Counted from the first letter of the stretch, positions 6,844 to 15,206 are shown. The stretch is DNA of 33,874 nt from Bacillota bacterium (GCA_021797825.1 JAJZZA010000035.1:1-33874), one strand, 5' to 3'. Notes: a model not told the origin generated them from the sequence alone. Made by a program: numbers and translations.

Positions 6844-8013
6844 ATGCGAAAGCACTGGTTGGCCGGGTTATCGCTCGGTTTGGCGGTTCTGGCGGTGGCT
6901 CCCGGCGTAAAAGCCGCCAGTTTGCCGACGGTGGTGCAACAGCAGGCGAAAACGCTTGACACCTCTGCCCTGGACCGGCAACTCAACCAATTGGTCCGCG
7001 GCCACCCCGGGGTTGCCATTCCGGGGGTGGGGCAAATCGTGTCGGACCTGTTGCATCACCAAAACCCGTTCAATCCGCAGACCTTGTTGCGGGCGTTGGC
7101 ACTGGCGGCGGCGGGCGACCTGGCGACCGAGAGCCGGCTCTTGGGCATTATCCTGCTACTGGCCGTGATGGGAGCGCTGCTGGGTCGTTTGGGGGAATCG
7201 GTCGCAGGGTCCGAGCGGGGCGGAATGGTGCAAGTCTCGCGGTTGGTCGTGCTGTCCGCCTTGATGCTGGTGGCGTTGCGTTCGTTTGGCCTGGCGGTCG
7301 GTCTGGTCACCAGCCTGGTGGGCGAGCTTGTTCACCTGATGGAAGCCACCATTCCGCTGTTGGTGGTGTTGATGGCAGGCTCGGGAGCGATCGCGTCGGC
7401 GGGAATCTTTCATCCCTTAATGCTGGCCACCGTGAATTTGGTGGCTGTGTTGACCAAACGTTGGGTCCTGCCGCTGATCCTGCTGGCCACCATTGTCGAG
7501 CTGGTCGGCGATTGGCTGCCGCGATTTTCGCTGAAAAACCTGGCTTTGCTGCTGCGCCAAACCGGTCTGACCCTGTTGGGCGGCCTCATGACGATTTTTT
7601 TGGGCGTGATGACGGTGCAAGGGGCCGCGGGTTCGGTGGCGGACGGCGTGACGCTCAAAACCGGCAAGTTTCTGGCCAGCACGTTTGTGCCGGTAGTGGG
7701 CAAGATGTTTTCCGATGCCATGGAAGCGGTGCTGGGATCGTCGCTGTTGCTGAAGAACGCAGTGTCTGTGGTAGGGGCGCTGGCCATCATCGTGACGGTA
7801 ACCTTTCCCTTAGTCAAGCTCTTTCTCATGATGTTCCTCTTTCGGGTCGGCGCGGCCGCGGCTCAGCCGCTCGATGTGGACGGGGTGAGCGACACGCTGG
7901 CCACCATGGCGACCGCCGTGGGCTGGCTGGTGGCGATTGCGGGTTCGGTGGCGTTGATGTTTTTTCTGGTGCTGACCGTGGTCGTCAGCACGACCAACGG
8001 GGTCCAACTCTAA
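6844..8013 (+). CDS. spoIIIAE: Stage III sporulation protein AE
   Basis: Large multi-pass membrane protein of the SpoIIIA channel, distantly transporter-like. 389 residues from ATG 6844, which follows AGGAGGGG. A signal peptide is evident (MRKHWLAGLSLGLAVLAVAPGVKA), then a periplasmic-type segment to about residue 85, then many hydrophobic helices to the C-terminus. The LASTFVPVVGKMFSDAMEAV and LLKNAVSVVGALAI segments are family-like. A TTG at 6817 in the same frame is open but would disrupt the signal peptide. The TAA stop shares its last A with the spoIIIAF ATG. Confidence 0.93.
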   Translation: MRKHWLAGLSLGLAVLAVAPGVKAASLPTVVQQQAKTLDTSALDRQLNQLVRGHPGVAIPGVGQIVSDLLHHQNPFNPQTLLRALALAAAGDLATESRLLGIILLLAVMGALLGRLGESVAGSERGGMVQVSRLVVLSALMLVALRSFGLAVGLVTSLVGELVHLMEATIPLLVVLMAGSGAIASAGIFHPLMLATVNLVAVLTKRWVLPLILLATIVELVGDWLPRFSLKNLALLLRQTGLTLLGGLMTIFLGVMTVQGAAGSVADGVTLKTGKFLASTFVPVVGKMFSDAMEAVLGSSLLLKNAVSVVGALAIIVTVTFPLVKLFLMMFLFRVGAAAAQPLDVDGVSDTLATMATAVGWLVAIAGSVALMFFLVLTVVVSTTNGVQL

Positions 8014-8495
8014 TGCTGGCTTGGGTGGCCCAATGGGTCAAATCGCTCGTGGTCATCGTGCTGTTGGGAAACGTGGCCGAGTTCCTGTTGCCCAAAGGGG
8101 ATTTAAAGCGCTATGCCGGTTTGCTGGTGGGGCTGGTGGTTCTGCTGGCCATGATTAGTCCTTTCGGCGTGATGTGGCGCGGTGTGGCGGTGCCTACGCT
8201 GAATGGGGCGGGAACGGCGGCCTCCGGTTCCTGGCAGACCGCGGTGGCCCAGGAAGAGTTGAGTCAAGCGCGGGCGATGGTGATGGCCCTGCCCGGCGTC
8301 ACGGCGTGTCAAGTGCGGCACCTGGGATCGGGGGCGGTGGCGGTGAGCGTGACGGCGGATGGCCAGCAAGCCACCACTACCCTTATCCGCTACGCCAAAG
8401 CGGCGGTCGCCGTGGCCACCGGCAGCCAGCAGCCGGTGCGGGTGTTCATCAAGCGCCCCGCCGCCATGATTCACAACCGGCGCTCGAAGCCCTAA
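8013..8495 (+). CDS. spoIIIAF: Stage III sporulation protein AF
   Basis: Membrane-anchored ring-type subunit of the SpoIIIA complex. 160 residues. Two N-terminal membrane helices (VKSLVVIVLLGNVAEFLL and YAGLLVGLVVLLAMIS) precede a soluble domain of about 100 residues. That domain contains QARAMVMALPGVTACQV and a beta-strand run GAVAVSVTA, the ring-building motif fold seen in SpoIIIAF/AG/AH (family knowledge). It starts at ATG 8013, overlapping the spoIIIAE stop (TAATG). The Ala-rich linker in the middle is probably flexible. Confidence 0.9.
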   Translation: MLAWVAQWVKSLVVIVLLGNVAEFLLPKGDLKRYAGLLVGLVVLLAMISPFGVMWRGVAVPTLNGAGTAASGSWQTAVAQEELSQARAMVMALPGVTACQVRHLGSGAVAVSVTADGQQATTTLIRYAKAAVAVATGSQQPVRVFIKRPAAMIHNRRSKP

Positions 8496-8518
8496 GACCA
8501 GAAAACGAGGGGGGAGTC

Positions 8519-9034
8519 ATGCCGAGCGATTTTCGGGAGTGGTGGCAGAAGCTTTTGAGCCAGGACCGCCCGACCTTGATTCGTCTGGGACTGGTCGGTC
8601 TGTTGGGGGTCTTGTTGATGACGTTTGGGAGCTTGGGGATTCCGGCACTGTCTTTACCGAAGACGAAAGTCGCCGCTCCGCCGACCAATGCGCTGGTGGC
8701 GCAAGAGGCGGAGGTGGCGCGGCAACTGGCCGCCATTCTCGACAAAATTCCCCGCGTGTCGTCGGTGTCGGTGGCGGTGACCCTGAGCCGGAGTATCCAA
8801 GCGCAGTTTGCCCAACAGACTCCCGGCGGCCAGGGCAACGGCACCACCCCGGTGGTGGTGGCCACCGCCAGCGGTCAAAGCGTCGTGCCTTTGGATGAAA
8901 TCGGTCCGTTGGTGGGCGGGGTGGTGGTGGTCACCCCCAGCGCCCAAAATCCGGTCGTTCGCTCCGAATTGGCCCAAGCGGTAGAAACTTTGCTGCAAGT
9001 CGAGCCCTATCAGGTGCTGATTCTGCCCAACTAA
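8519..9034 (+). CDS. spoIIIAG: Stage III sporulation protein AG
   Basis: Ring-forming channel subunit in the mother-cell side of the intermembrane space. 171 residues, a little short for the family. One membrane helix (IRLGLVGLLGVLLMTFG) follows a short cytoplasmic start. The soluble domain contains ARQLAAILDKIPRVSSVSV, an insert rich in Gln, Gly and Thr (about residues 98-120), the GGVVVVTPSAQNPVVRSEL segment and a terminal VEPYQVLILPN. ATG 8519 follows ACGAGGGGGGAG. Next gene is spoIIIAH after a 77-base gap containing a hairpin. Confidence 0.92.
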   Translation: MPSDFREWWQKLLSQDRPTLIRLGLVGLLGVLLMTFGSLGIPALSLPKTKVAAPPTNALVAQEAEVARQLAAILDKIPRVSSVSVAVTLSRSIQAQFAQQTPGGQGNGTTPVVVATASGQSVVPLDEIGPLVGGVVVVTPSAQNPVVRSELAQAVETLLQVEPYQVLILPN

Positions 9035-9070
9035 CAGGCTTTGCGTGTGGCGGGAGGCCGTTTAGTGCGC

Positions 9071-9093
9071 GCGTGGTCACGGACCACGCTTTT
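9071..9093 (+). terminator. Terminator-like hairpin between spoIIIAG and spoIIIAH
   Basis: GCGTGGTC (9071-9078), loop ACG, GACCACGC (9082-9089) and then TTTT form a perfect 8-bp stem with a short U-run. The spoIIIAH ribosome site AAAGGAGG begins immediately after it. It could attenuate read-through into spoIIIAH or protect an mRNA end; the U-run is short for full termination. Confidence 0.5.
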
Positions 9094-9111
9094 AAAGGAG
9101 GAAGATGCTCC

Positions 9112-9612
9112 ATGAAACGTCCGCAAGTTATCCGTTTCGCCGCGTTCGTCACGGTGTTGGCGGTTTTGCTGGGATACGTGGTGTACCATCGGACGAGTCC
9201 CGAAACAGCTTCAACCCCGTTGCAGACCACCCTGCGCGCACAAAGCGCCGCCGTCCAGTCGCTGCAAAACTATTTCGTCAACTATCGCATGCAGCGTGAC
9301 CGGGTTATGAGCCAGGAGATTGCAACCTTGAAAAGTTTGACCGGCAATCCCGGCATCTCCACCCCAGCCAAAAACCAGGCCGCCCTGACGCTGGTGCGCG
9401 ACACCCAGGAATTGAAGCAGGAAATGGCGATGGAAGGATTGTTGAGCGGCCGCGGATTTCCGTTGTCCGCGGCCACCGTGACGCAAGGGCAAGTGGTGGT
9501 GATGGTGGGTGCGACGCACTTGACGTCCCGGCAAATCGCCGTGATTGCCGACACCGCCACCCAAGTGACCGGCCTGCCGCCCCAGGACGTAGTCATTTTG
9601 CCCAAGTCGTAG
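9112..9612 (+). CDS. spoIIIAH: Stage III sporulation protein AH
   Basis: Mother-cell protein whose extracellular YscJ-like domain binds forespore SpoIIQ to join the two membranes. 166 residues. One N-terminal membrane helix (IRFAAFVTVLAVLLGYVVY), a linker rich in Thr, Gln and Ser, a coiled helix (YRMQRDRVMSQEIATLKSL), then the ring domain with GQVVVMVGATHLTSRQIAVI and TGLPPQDVVILPKS. An upstream GTG at 9073 is in frame but lies in the hairpin. ATG 9112 sits 10 bases after AAAGGAGG. Last gene of the operon, followed by a strong hairpin. Confidence 0.93.
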   Translation: MKRPQVIRFAAFVTVLAVLLGYVVYHRTSPETASTPLQTTLRAQSAAVQSLQNYFVNYRMQRDRVMSQEIATLKSLTGNPGISTPAKNQAALTLVRDTQELKQEMAMEGLLSGRGFPLSAATVTQGQVVVMVGATHLTSRQIAVIADTATQVTGLPPQDVVILPKS

Positions 9613-9632
9613 ACCAGTTAACGTTGCTCCGG

Positions 9633-9659
9633 AGAGGGACGGCCAAGGCCCGTCCCTCT
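9633..9659 (+). terminator. Hairpin after spoIIIAH
   Basis: AGAGGGACGG (9633-9642) and CCGTCCCTCT (9650-9659) form a perfect 10-bp stem with loop CCAAGGC, 20 bases past the spoIIIAH stop. There is no U-run (CTAGACATT follows), so it may be a weak terminator or an mRNA 3' end stabiliser. Confidence 0.55.
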
Positions 9660-9716
9660 AGACATTGGCAGTCGGTTATGGTCTAGTAATCAGTGATCGA
9701 CAGCGGAGGTGTAGGC

Positions 9717-11063
9717 GTGTTTAATAAGATTTTGGTAGCCAACCGAGGGGAGATCGCCATTCGGGTCATGCGGGCGGCGCGCGAGTTGGGCGTGAAAACC
9801 GTCGCCGTCTATTCCGATGCCGATAAGGACGCCTTGCACGTGCGATACGCCGACGAGTCGTATCCGATAGGCCCCGCGCAGGCCTCCCTCAGCTATCTAC
9901 ATATTCCCAATTTGATTAATGCCGCGGTGCAAACCGGTGCCGAAGCCATTCATCCGGGGTATGGATTTCTCTCCGAAAACAACCATTTTGCGCAAGTCTG
10001 CGAGACCTGGGGACTGGTCTTCATCGGTCCGCCGGCCGAGGCGATCAAGCAGATGGGCATCAAGGCGGACGCGCGGAACATGATGCGCGAGGCCGGAGTG
10101 CCGGTGGTGCCCGGTACCGAAGGGACGGTCACCGACCTGCACCAAGCGATGCGGGTGGCGGAGGAGATTGGCTACCCGATTTTGGTGAAGGCGTCGTCCG
10201 GGGGGGGTGGCCGGGGGATTCGGATCGTGGAACAGCCCGATGCCTTGGGGGAAGCTATCGAACGGGCCAGCCGGGAGGCGCGGTCGGCCTTTGGCCAAGG
10301 GGATGTGTACCTGGAAAAATTCCTCCACAACCCGCGGCATATTGAAATCCAGGTGATGGCCGACAAATTTGGCCGGGTGGTCACGCTGGGCGAACGGGAG
10401 TCCTCTTTGCAGCGCCGCCGGCAGAAAGTGTTGGAGGAATCGCCGTCCGTAGCCCTGACCCCCGAATTGCGGGCCGCCATGAGCGAAGCGGCGGTGCGGG
10501 CGGCGCGGGCGGTGTCGTACACCAGCGCCGGCACCTTGGAGTTTTTGCTGGATGAGGCCGGCCACTTTTATTTCATGGAGATGAACACGCGGGTGCAGGT
10601 GGAGCATGCGTGCACGGAAATGGTGACCGGATTTGATATTGTCAAAGAACAGATCCGGGTGGCCGCGGGATTGCCCCTGTCCATCGCGCAAGAGGAGGTG
10701 CGGCTGTTCGGGTGGGCGATCGAGTGCCGGATTAACGCGGAAGATCCGGACAACCAATTTCGGCCCAGTCCGGGGGCGGTCACGGTCTGGCAAGAAGCCG
10801 GGGGACCGGGCGTGCGGGTGGATACCGGGGCGGAGACCGGCACCGTGGTGCAGCCGTTTTATGATTCCCTGTTGGCCAAGCTGGTGACCTGGGGTCGCAC
10901 CCGCGAGGAGTCCATCGCCCGGATGCGCAGGGCTTTAGCGGAATTTCGGGTGGAGGGCGTCAAAACCACTATCGATATGCATAAGCAGCTGATGGAAGAC
11001 CCCGAGTTTAACGCGGGCCGAATTCATATCAATTTCCTGGCCGAACGGTTCAAAGGAGCCTAA
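9717..11063 (+). CDS. accC: Acetyl-CoA carboxylase, biotin carboxylase subunit
   Basis: ATP-dependent carboxylation of biotin on the carrier protein, first half-reaction of malonyl-CoA formation in fatty-acid synthesis; cytoplasmic. 448 residues, standard. The N-terminus FNKILVANRGEIAIRVMRA is diagnostic. The ATP-grasp glycine loop KASSGGGGRGIRIV is near residue 160, EMNTRVQVEHACTEMVTGFD near 288, and ECRINAEDP near 338. The GTG at 9717 follows GCGGAGGTG, while the in-frame ATG at 9693 adds eight non-family residues, so I prefer 9717. In Bacillus, accB for the biotin carrier precedes this gene; here nothing of the kind lies between spoIIIAH and accC. Confidence 0.96.
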   Translation: MFNKILVANRGEIAIRVMRAARELGVKTVAVYSDADKDALHVRYADESYPIGPAQASLSYLHIPNLINAAVQTGAEAIHPGYGFLSENNHFAQVCETWGLVFIGPPAEAIKQMGIKADARNMMREAGVPVVPGTEGTVTDLHQAMRVAEEIGYPILVKASSGGGGRGIRIVEQPDALGEAIERASREARSAFGQGDVYLEKFLHNPRHIEIQVMADKFGRVVTLGERESSLQRRRQKVLEESPSVALTPELRAAMSEAAVRAARAVSYTSAGTLEFLLDEAGHFYFMEMNTRVQVEHACTEMVTGFDIVKEQIRVAAGLPLSIAQEEVRLFGWAIECRINAEDPDNQFRPSPGAVTVWQEAGGPGVRVDTGAETGTVVQPFYDSLLAKLVTWGRTREESIARMRRALAEFRVEGVKTTIDMHKQLMEDPEFNAGRIHINFLAERFKGA

Positions 11064-11117
11064 CGGTTGCAGGTCGGAAAGCAGGCGGCAAGCACCGGGA
11101 GGAGTGGAAAGGGTAGC

Positions 11118-11516
11118 ATGGGCGAGCAAGAGCGGCCGCTGACAAACCAAAAGACCATTCCGGTGGTGCTGATTGCCAACGACGTGATTGGCACCATCGC
11201 CGGAATTGCCGCCACCGAGGTGGATGGTGTGGCCGGGATGAGCGGCGGATTGGTCGAGGGAATTTCGGAAAAATTGGGGAAACGGACTTCCGGCAAAGGG
11301 GTTCGGGTGGACGTGACGGACCAAATGGTGACGCTTGACCTGTTCTTGGTCGTGCAGTTCGGTGCTAAAATCCCCGAGGTGGCGGTGCGGGTGCAAGATG
11401 TCGTCAAACGGCAAGTCGAGAGCATGACGGGGCTCGGCGTGAGCAGTGTCAACATTCATGTGCAGGGGGTGGCGATTTCCCCCGGGGGGCCCGAAGATCC
11501 CGAGTCGGCGGAGTAG
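11118..11516 (+). CDS. Asp23/Gls24 family protein (YqhY-like)
   Basis: Asp23/Gls24 proteins are small envelope-stress or membrane-associated proteins; the YqhY member sits beside accC and nusB and has been linked to fatty-acid metabolism. 132 residues. Seen here: IPVVLIANDVIGTIAGIAATEVDGVAGMSG (first 20 shown by the family as the core start), KGVRVDVTDQMVTLDLFLVV and VQDVVKRQVESMTGLGVSSV. ATG 11118 follows AAAGGG; an in-frame TTG at 11067 would add 17 poorly conserved residues. The acidic, Pro-rich tail (PGGPEDPESAE) is probably disordered. Confidence 0.9.
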   Translation: MGEQERPLTNQKTIPVVLIANDVIGTIAGIAATEVDGVAGMSGGLVEGISEKLGKRTSGKGVRVDVTDQMVTLDLFLVVQFGAKIPEVAVRVQDVVKRQVESMTGLGVSSVNIHVQGVAISPGGPEDPESAE

Positions 11517-11528
11517 GAGGAGTTAAGC

Positions 11529-11951
11529 ATGGCGCGGCATCATGCGCGAGAATTGGCCTTGCGTGTTTTGTTTGAACAGGATCTGGCCCACACCGCCGTT
11601 GACGAGTTGTTGGAACGGACGCTTAAAGGGGTAGGTTCCGACGACCGCGCGTTTGCCACGCTTTTGGTCTCTGGCACCAATGCCCATCTGGCGGCGCTGG
11701 ACACCGTCATCGCCGCGGCGGCGATTGACTGGAAAGTCCGCCGGATGCCCACCATTGACCGCAATATCCTCCGCCTGGCGGCTTACGAGATGGTTCATGA
11801 GCGTTCCGTGCCCGTTTCGGTCATCATCGATGAAGCGGTCGAACTGGCGCAATCTTACAGCACCCCGGAGGCCAAACGGTTTGTCAATGGGGTGCTGGCC
11901 ACCCTGTCCCGTACAATTCGCCCGGAAGGTGATCCCGATCGGGTCCGATGA
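11529..11951 (+). CDS. nusB: Transcription antitermination factor NusB
   Basis: RNA-binding partner of NusE (S10) in rRNA antitermination complexes. 140 residues, normal length, all helical. Typical signatures are MARHHARELALRVLFEQD at the start, DRNILRLAAYEM near residues 77-88, and VIIDEAVELAQSYSTPEAKR then FVNGVLATL near the end. ATG 11529 follows AGGAGGAG at eight bases. It ends eight bases before the Kae1-like gene. Confidence 0.96.
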   Translation: MARHHARELALRVLFEQDLAHTAVDELLERTLKGVGSDDRAFATLLVSGTNAHLAALDTVIAAAAIDWKVRRMPTIDRNILRLAAYEMVHERSVPVSVIIDEAVELAQSYSTPEAKRFVNGVLATLSRTIRPEGDPDRVR

Positions 11952-11958
11952 GCGTGCC

Positions 11959-12909
11959 GTGCTGGGTTTGGACACCAGCGCCTATACGACCTCGCTGGCG
12001 GTGGTGGTCGAGGGCCGGGTCGCCTACCAGAGTCGCCAGCTATTGCCGGTGCCGGCCGGACGGCGCGGTCTCAGTGCCCAGGAGGCGGTGTTCGGGCATG
12101 TGCGGCAGCTGCCCCGGTTGGTCGCCACATGGCGGCAAAGTATGCCGATGCCGCGGATGCGGATGGTGGCGGCCTCCGCCGCACCCCGTCCACAAACGGA
12201 TTCCTACCTGCCGGCTTTTGTGGTCGGTGCCGAAACCGCACGCTTGCTGGCGCATCTTTGGGACGTCGAGCTGTTTCCTACCACCCATCAAGAAGGGCAT
12301 ATCCGGGCCGGGTTGCAAAGTGTCGGCCAGCTTCCCGAGGGACCGTTTTGGGCGCTGCATGTTTCGGGGGGGACCACGGAACTACTGGAGGTGGCGCCCC
12401 GTGCCGGGGGCGGTTATGCGATTCGGGCGATTGGCGGCACGGATGACCTTTACGCCGGGCAATTGATCGACCGGGTTGGCGTTCGGCTGGGGCTGCCGTT
12501 TCCCGCCGGGGAGGCGCTTGAGCGCTTGGCGGCGTCCGCTTCCGAAACTGCGGCGATTCCCGTTCCCCGTCCCCGGCAGGTCGGGCATCGTTGGGCTGTC
12601 AGTTTTTCCGGACCCGAGACCGCGGCTCAGCGCTTGTTGGATAAAGGGGCCGACCCGGCTGCGGTCGCCCACGGGGTAGAACGCGCCACGGGCCGCATTT
12701 TGGCCGGGTTGGTCAAGGCGGCGGTGCCCCCTGGATGGTTGTTGGTGGTAGGAGGGGTCGCGGCCAATCTGACGCTGCGGGCGGTCATGCAGGCGGAGTT
12801 GGCCGGGGCTGCGGGATGGCAGGTGCTCTTTGCCAACCCCGATCTGAGCCGGGACAATGCGGTGGGCGTGGCTCTGCTGGGATGGGATCGGCTGGCGGCC
12901 AGCCTCTAA
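11959..12909 (+). CDS. Kae1/TsaD-like ASKHA domain protein
   Basis: Related to TsaD/Kae1, the tRNA threonylcarbamoyladenosine enzyme, but a divergent paralogue; its reaction is unknown to me. 316 residues from GTG 11959 (MLGLDTSAYTTSLAVVVEGR, the phosphate-binding start of the fold). The TsaD metal motif HxxxH is kept as THQEGHIRAGL near residues 112-122. WALHVSGGTTELLEV near 134 and LLVVGGVAANLTLRAVM near 260 are ASKHA nucleotide motifs, and PDLSRDNAVGVALLG near the end fits the TsaD metal Asp. The usual family peptide NPLVAVNHMEGH is replaced by ELFPTTHQEGH. The frame is open far upstream through nusB in another phase. It lies directly between nusB and folD. Confidence 0.8.
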   Translation: MLGLDTSAYTTSLAVVVEGRVAYQSRQLLPVPAGRRGLSAQEAVFGHVRQLPRLVATWRQSMPMPRMRMVAASAAPRPQTDSYLPAFVVGAETARLLAHLWDVELFPTTHQEGHIRAGLQSVGQLPEGPFWALHVSGGTTELLEVAPRAGGGYAIRAIGGTDDLYAGQLIDRVGVRLGLPFPAGEALERLAASASETAAIPVPRPRQVGHRWAVSFSGPETAAQRLLDKGADPAAVAHGVERATGRILAGLVKAAVPPGWLLVVGGVAANLTLRAVMQAELAGAAGWQVLFANPDLSRDNAVGVALLGWDRLAASL

Positions 12910-12935
12910 TACCGGGAGAGAAAGGCGGCGGGTGC

Positions 12936-13796
12936 ATGGGACAAGCGATAGTGTTGGATGGCAAACGGGTGGGCGCCGAGATTCGGCAAGCAGTGGGCCG
13001 GGAGGTTGAAGCCTATCTGAGCGCCCACGGGCGGCGACCGGGACTGGCGGTGGTGTTGGTGGGCAATGACCCGGCGTCGGAAATCTACGTGCGGAACAAA
13101 CGGCGGGCGTGCGAAGACGCCCACATGCATTCGGTGCAACGGCGGCTGCCGGAGACGGCGACCACCGACGACGTGGTGGCGGTCGTGCGCGCGCTCAACC
13201 AGGATCCGCAAATTCACGGTATCTTAGTGCAGTTGCCGGTTCCGCGCCACGTGGACAGCAGGCGGGTGCTGGCCGAGTTGTCCCCCGACAAGGATGTCGA
13301 CGGGCTGACGGAAACCAATCTGGGTCGGTTGGCGGCTGGCCAGGCGGGCCTTCGCCCCTGCACGCCGATGGGCGTGCTGGCCATTTTGGATCGCTACGAT
13401 ATCCCCCTCTCTGGACGGCGGGCGGTGGTTGTGGGACGCAGCCGGCTGGTGGGATTGCCGCTGGCGCTATTGCTGATGGCGCGCGACGCCACGGTGACGG
13501 TGGTGCATTCGCGGACAGCCGATCCGGTCCGGGTGGTGCGAGACGCCGAGATTGTGGCGGTGGCGGCGGGTCGCCCGCAGATGGTGACCCGGGAGTGGAT
13601 TCGGCCGGGAGCGGCGGTGGTCGACGTGGGCATCAACCGGACTCCGCAGGGACTGGTGGGTGATGTTGAGGCCGGAGTGGCCGAGGTTGCGGGCTATCTG
13701 ACGCCGGTTCCGGGGGGGGTCGGGCCGATGACGATTGCCGGTTTGCTGCGCAACACCTGGCAAGCGTTTTTGGCGCAAGAGGCGGATCGCACATGA
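12936..13796 (+). CDS. folD: Bifunctional methylenetetrahydrofolate dehydrogenase/cyclohydrolase
   Basis: Interconverts 5,10-methylene-, methenyl- and 10-formyl-tetrahydrofolate with NADP, feeding purine and formyl-Met synthesis. 286 residues. The catalytic region SEIYVRNKRRACED near residues 49-62 has the conserved Tyr and Lys; ILVQLPVP lies near 92; DKDVDGLTETNLG near 115; the nucleotide loop VVGRSRLVGLPLALLL near 157; GYLTPVPGGVGPMTIAGLL near the end. ATG 12936 lies 26 bases after the previous stop. The stop overlaps xseA by 4 bases. Confidence 0.96.
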   Translation: MGQAIVLDGKRVGAEIRQAVGREVEAYLSAHGRRPGLAVVLVGNDPASEIYVRNKRRACEDAHMHSVQRRLPETATTDDVVAVVRALNQDPQIHGILVQLPVPRHVDSRRVLAELSPDKDVDGLTETNLGRLAAGQAGLRPCTPMGVLAILDRYDIPLSGRRAVVVGRSRLVGLPLALLLMARDATVTVVHSRTADPVRVVRDAEIVAVAAGRPQMVTREWIRPGAAVVDVGINRTPQGLVGDVEAGVAEVAGYLTPVPGGVGPMTIAGLLRNTWQAFLAQEADRT

Positions 13797-15013
13797 AGCC
13801 GATGACGGTGACCGAACTGGTGCAGGGCATCCGGCGGGTGGTCGAAGGCGTTGTCGAGTGGCAACGGCTGTGGGTGGTCGGGGAATTGTCCGCCGTCAAA
13901 CACCACAGTTCGGGTCATTGGTATTTCCTGATCAAAGATGCCACCGCCCAAATCCGAGCGGTCATGTTCCGCCGCGACGCGGCGGCGTTGAAAGGGCCGC
14001 TCAAAGATGGCATGGCGGTCCTGGCGTTTGGCCGGGTGGGGGTTTTTGAACGCGACGGCCAGACCCAGTTTTATGTTTCGGTGGTCGCGGAACAGGGCCA
14101 AGGGCAGGCGGAACGGGAACTCGAAGCGTTAAAGCGCCGACTGTACGACGAAGGATTGTTTTCCCGGGCCAAGCGGTCTATCCCGCTGCTGCCGCGCGGG
14201 GTCGGGGTGGTCACTTCGGGCAGCGGCGCGGCGCGGTATGATATTGAAACGGTGATTGGGCGACGCTATCCGGGGATGCCGATCATATTGTATCCGGTGC
14301 AGGTGCAAGGCAGCGGCGCGGCCGAGGCGATTTGCCGGGCGGTCGCCGCCATGCAGACGGAGCCGGTCGATGTGCTGATCGTAGGCCGCGGCGGGGGATC
14401 GCGCGAAGATCTCATGGTGTTCAACCAGGAAGCGGTGGTGCGTGCACTCTACGAGTCCAGGCTGCCGGTCATCTCGGCGGTCGGTCATGAAATCGACACC
14501 ACCCTGGTCGATCTGGTGGCGGATTTACGCGCTCCCACCCCGTCGGCGGCGGCGGAATTGGCGGTGCCGCTGCGAGAGAGCCTGGCGGCTTGGCACCAGA
14601 CCTTGTGGGCGCGCGCCCGGAATGCGGTGGAGCGCCGCCTGCGGTGGGAGCGTGACCGGCTGGGGGGATGGACCGGGCACGGCATTCTGGCACATCCCGA
14701 AGGGATGGTGCGGGACCACCGGCATCAGCTGGACCGCTTGGAGGAGCGCTCGGATCGGGCGCTGGAACGGGTGATGACGCAAACCCGCCATCGTTTGGAA
14801 CGGGTGGTGACCCAGTTGGCGGCGTTGAATCCCGAGGCGCCGTTGGTCCGGGGTTACGCCTACGTGACCTCCGCCGAGGGGAGGCTGGTGTCGGCCGCCG
14901 ACATCATAGGGGGCGAACGCTATCGCGTTCACTGGTATAATGGGGCGAAATGGATGACGCCGGTGGCGGACGAGCGGGGGGAAAACGCGGATGGACGAGA
15001 CCAAGGCGCCTGA
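13793..15013 (+). CDS. xseA: Exodeoxyribonuclease VII large subunit
   Basis: Single-strand-specific exonuclease with XseB, used in mismatch and damage repair. 406 residues. The N-terminal OB-fold (TVTELVQGIRRVVEG, GHWYFLIKDATAQIRAVMF) is followed by the catalytic domain: GVGVVTSGSGAARYDI, VDVLIVGRGGGSREDLMVFN, then VISAVGHEIDTTLVDLVAD and RAPTPSAAAELAVP. A long Arg/Glu-rich coiled coil covers about residues 265-345. It ends with the family-like NPEAPLVRGYAYV. The ATG at 13793 overlaps the folD stop; the next ATG at 13802 (MTVTEL) is an equally good start. Confidence 0.96.
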   Translation: MKPMTVTELVQGIRRVVEGVVEWQRLWVVGELSAVKHHSSGHWYFLIKDATAQIRAVMFRRDAAALKGPLKDGMAVLAFGRVGVFERDGQTQFYVSVVAEQGQGQAERELEALKRRLYDEGLFSRAKRSIPLLPRGVGVVTSGSGAARYDIETVIGRRYPGMPIILYPVQVQGSGAAEAICRAVAAMQTEPVDVLIVGRGGGSREDLMVFNQEAVVRALYESRLPVISAVGHEIDTTLVDLVADLRAPTPSAAAELAVPLRESLAAWHQTLWARARNAVERRLRWERDRLGGWTGHGILAHPEGMVRDHRHQLDRLEERSDRALERVMTQTRHRLERVVTQLAALNPEAPLVRGYAYVTSAEGRLVSAADIIGGERYRVHWYNGAKWMTPVADERGENADGRDQGA

Positions 15014-15206
15014 AGATGTCGGGCAATATGAAGCCATCATAGCCCGCCTGGAAGAGATCATTCGCCTGCTGGAAGGGGGGCGGGCACCGTTGGCAGAGAG
15101 TCTGCGTCTCTTTCAGGAAGCCAAACGTTTGAGCGGGATCGCCAATGACCTGCTGGAACGGGCCGAAACGGTTCTGCACGCCAGCACTCGGGCTGAGGAG
15201 GGCTAA
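14991..15206 (+). CDS. xseB: Exodeoxyribonuclease VII small subunit
   Basis: Small subunit that binds the XseA coiled coil. 71 residues with the family core YEAIIARLEEIIRLLEGGRA then PLAESLRLFQEAKRLS, a helical hairpin. ATG 14991 overlaps the end of xseA by 23 bases in another frame, and its stop shares an A with the ispA start, so xseA-xseB-ispA are tightly coupled. It has a short acidic tail. Confidence 0.94.
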   Translation: MDETKAPEDVGQYEAIIARLEEIIRLLEGGRAPLAESLRLFQEAKRLSGIANDLLERAETVLHASTRAEEG

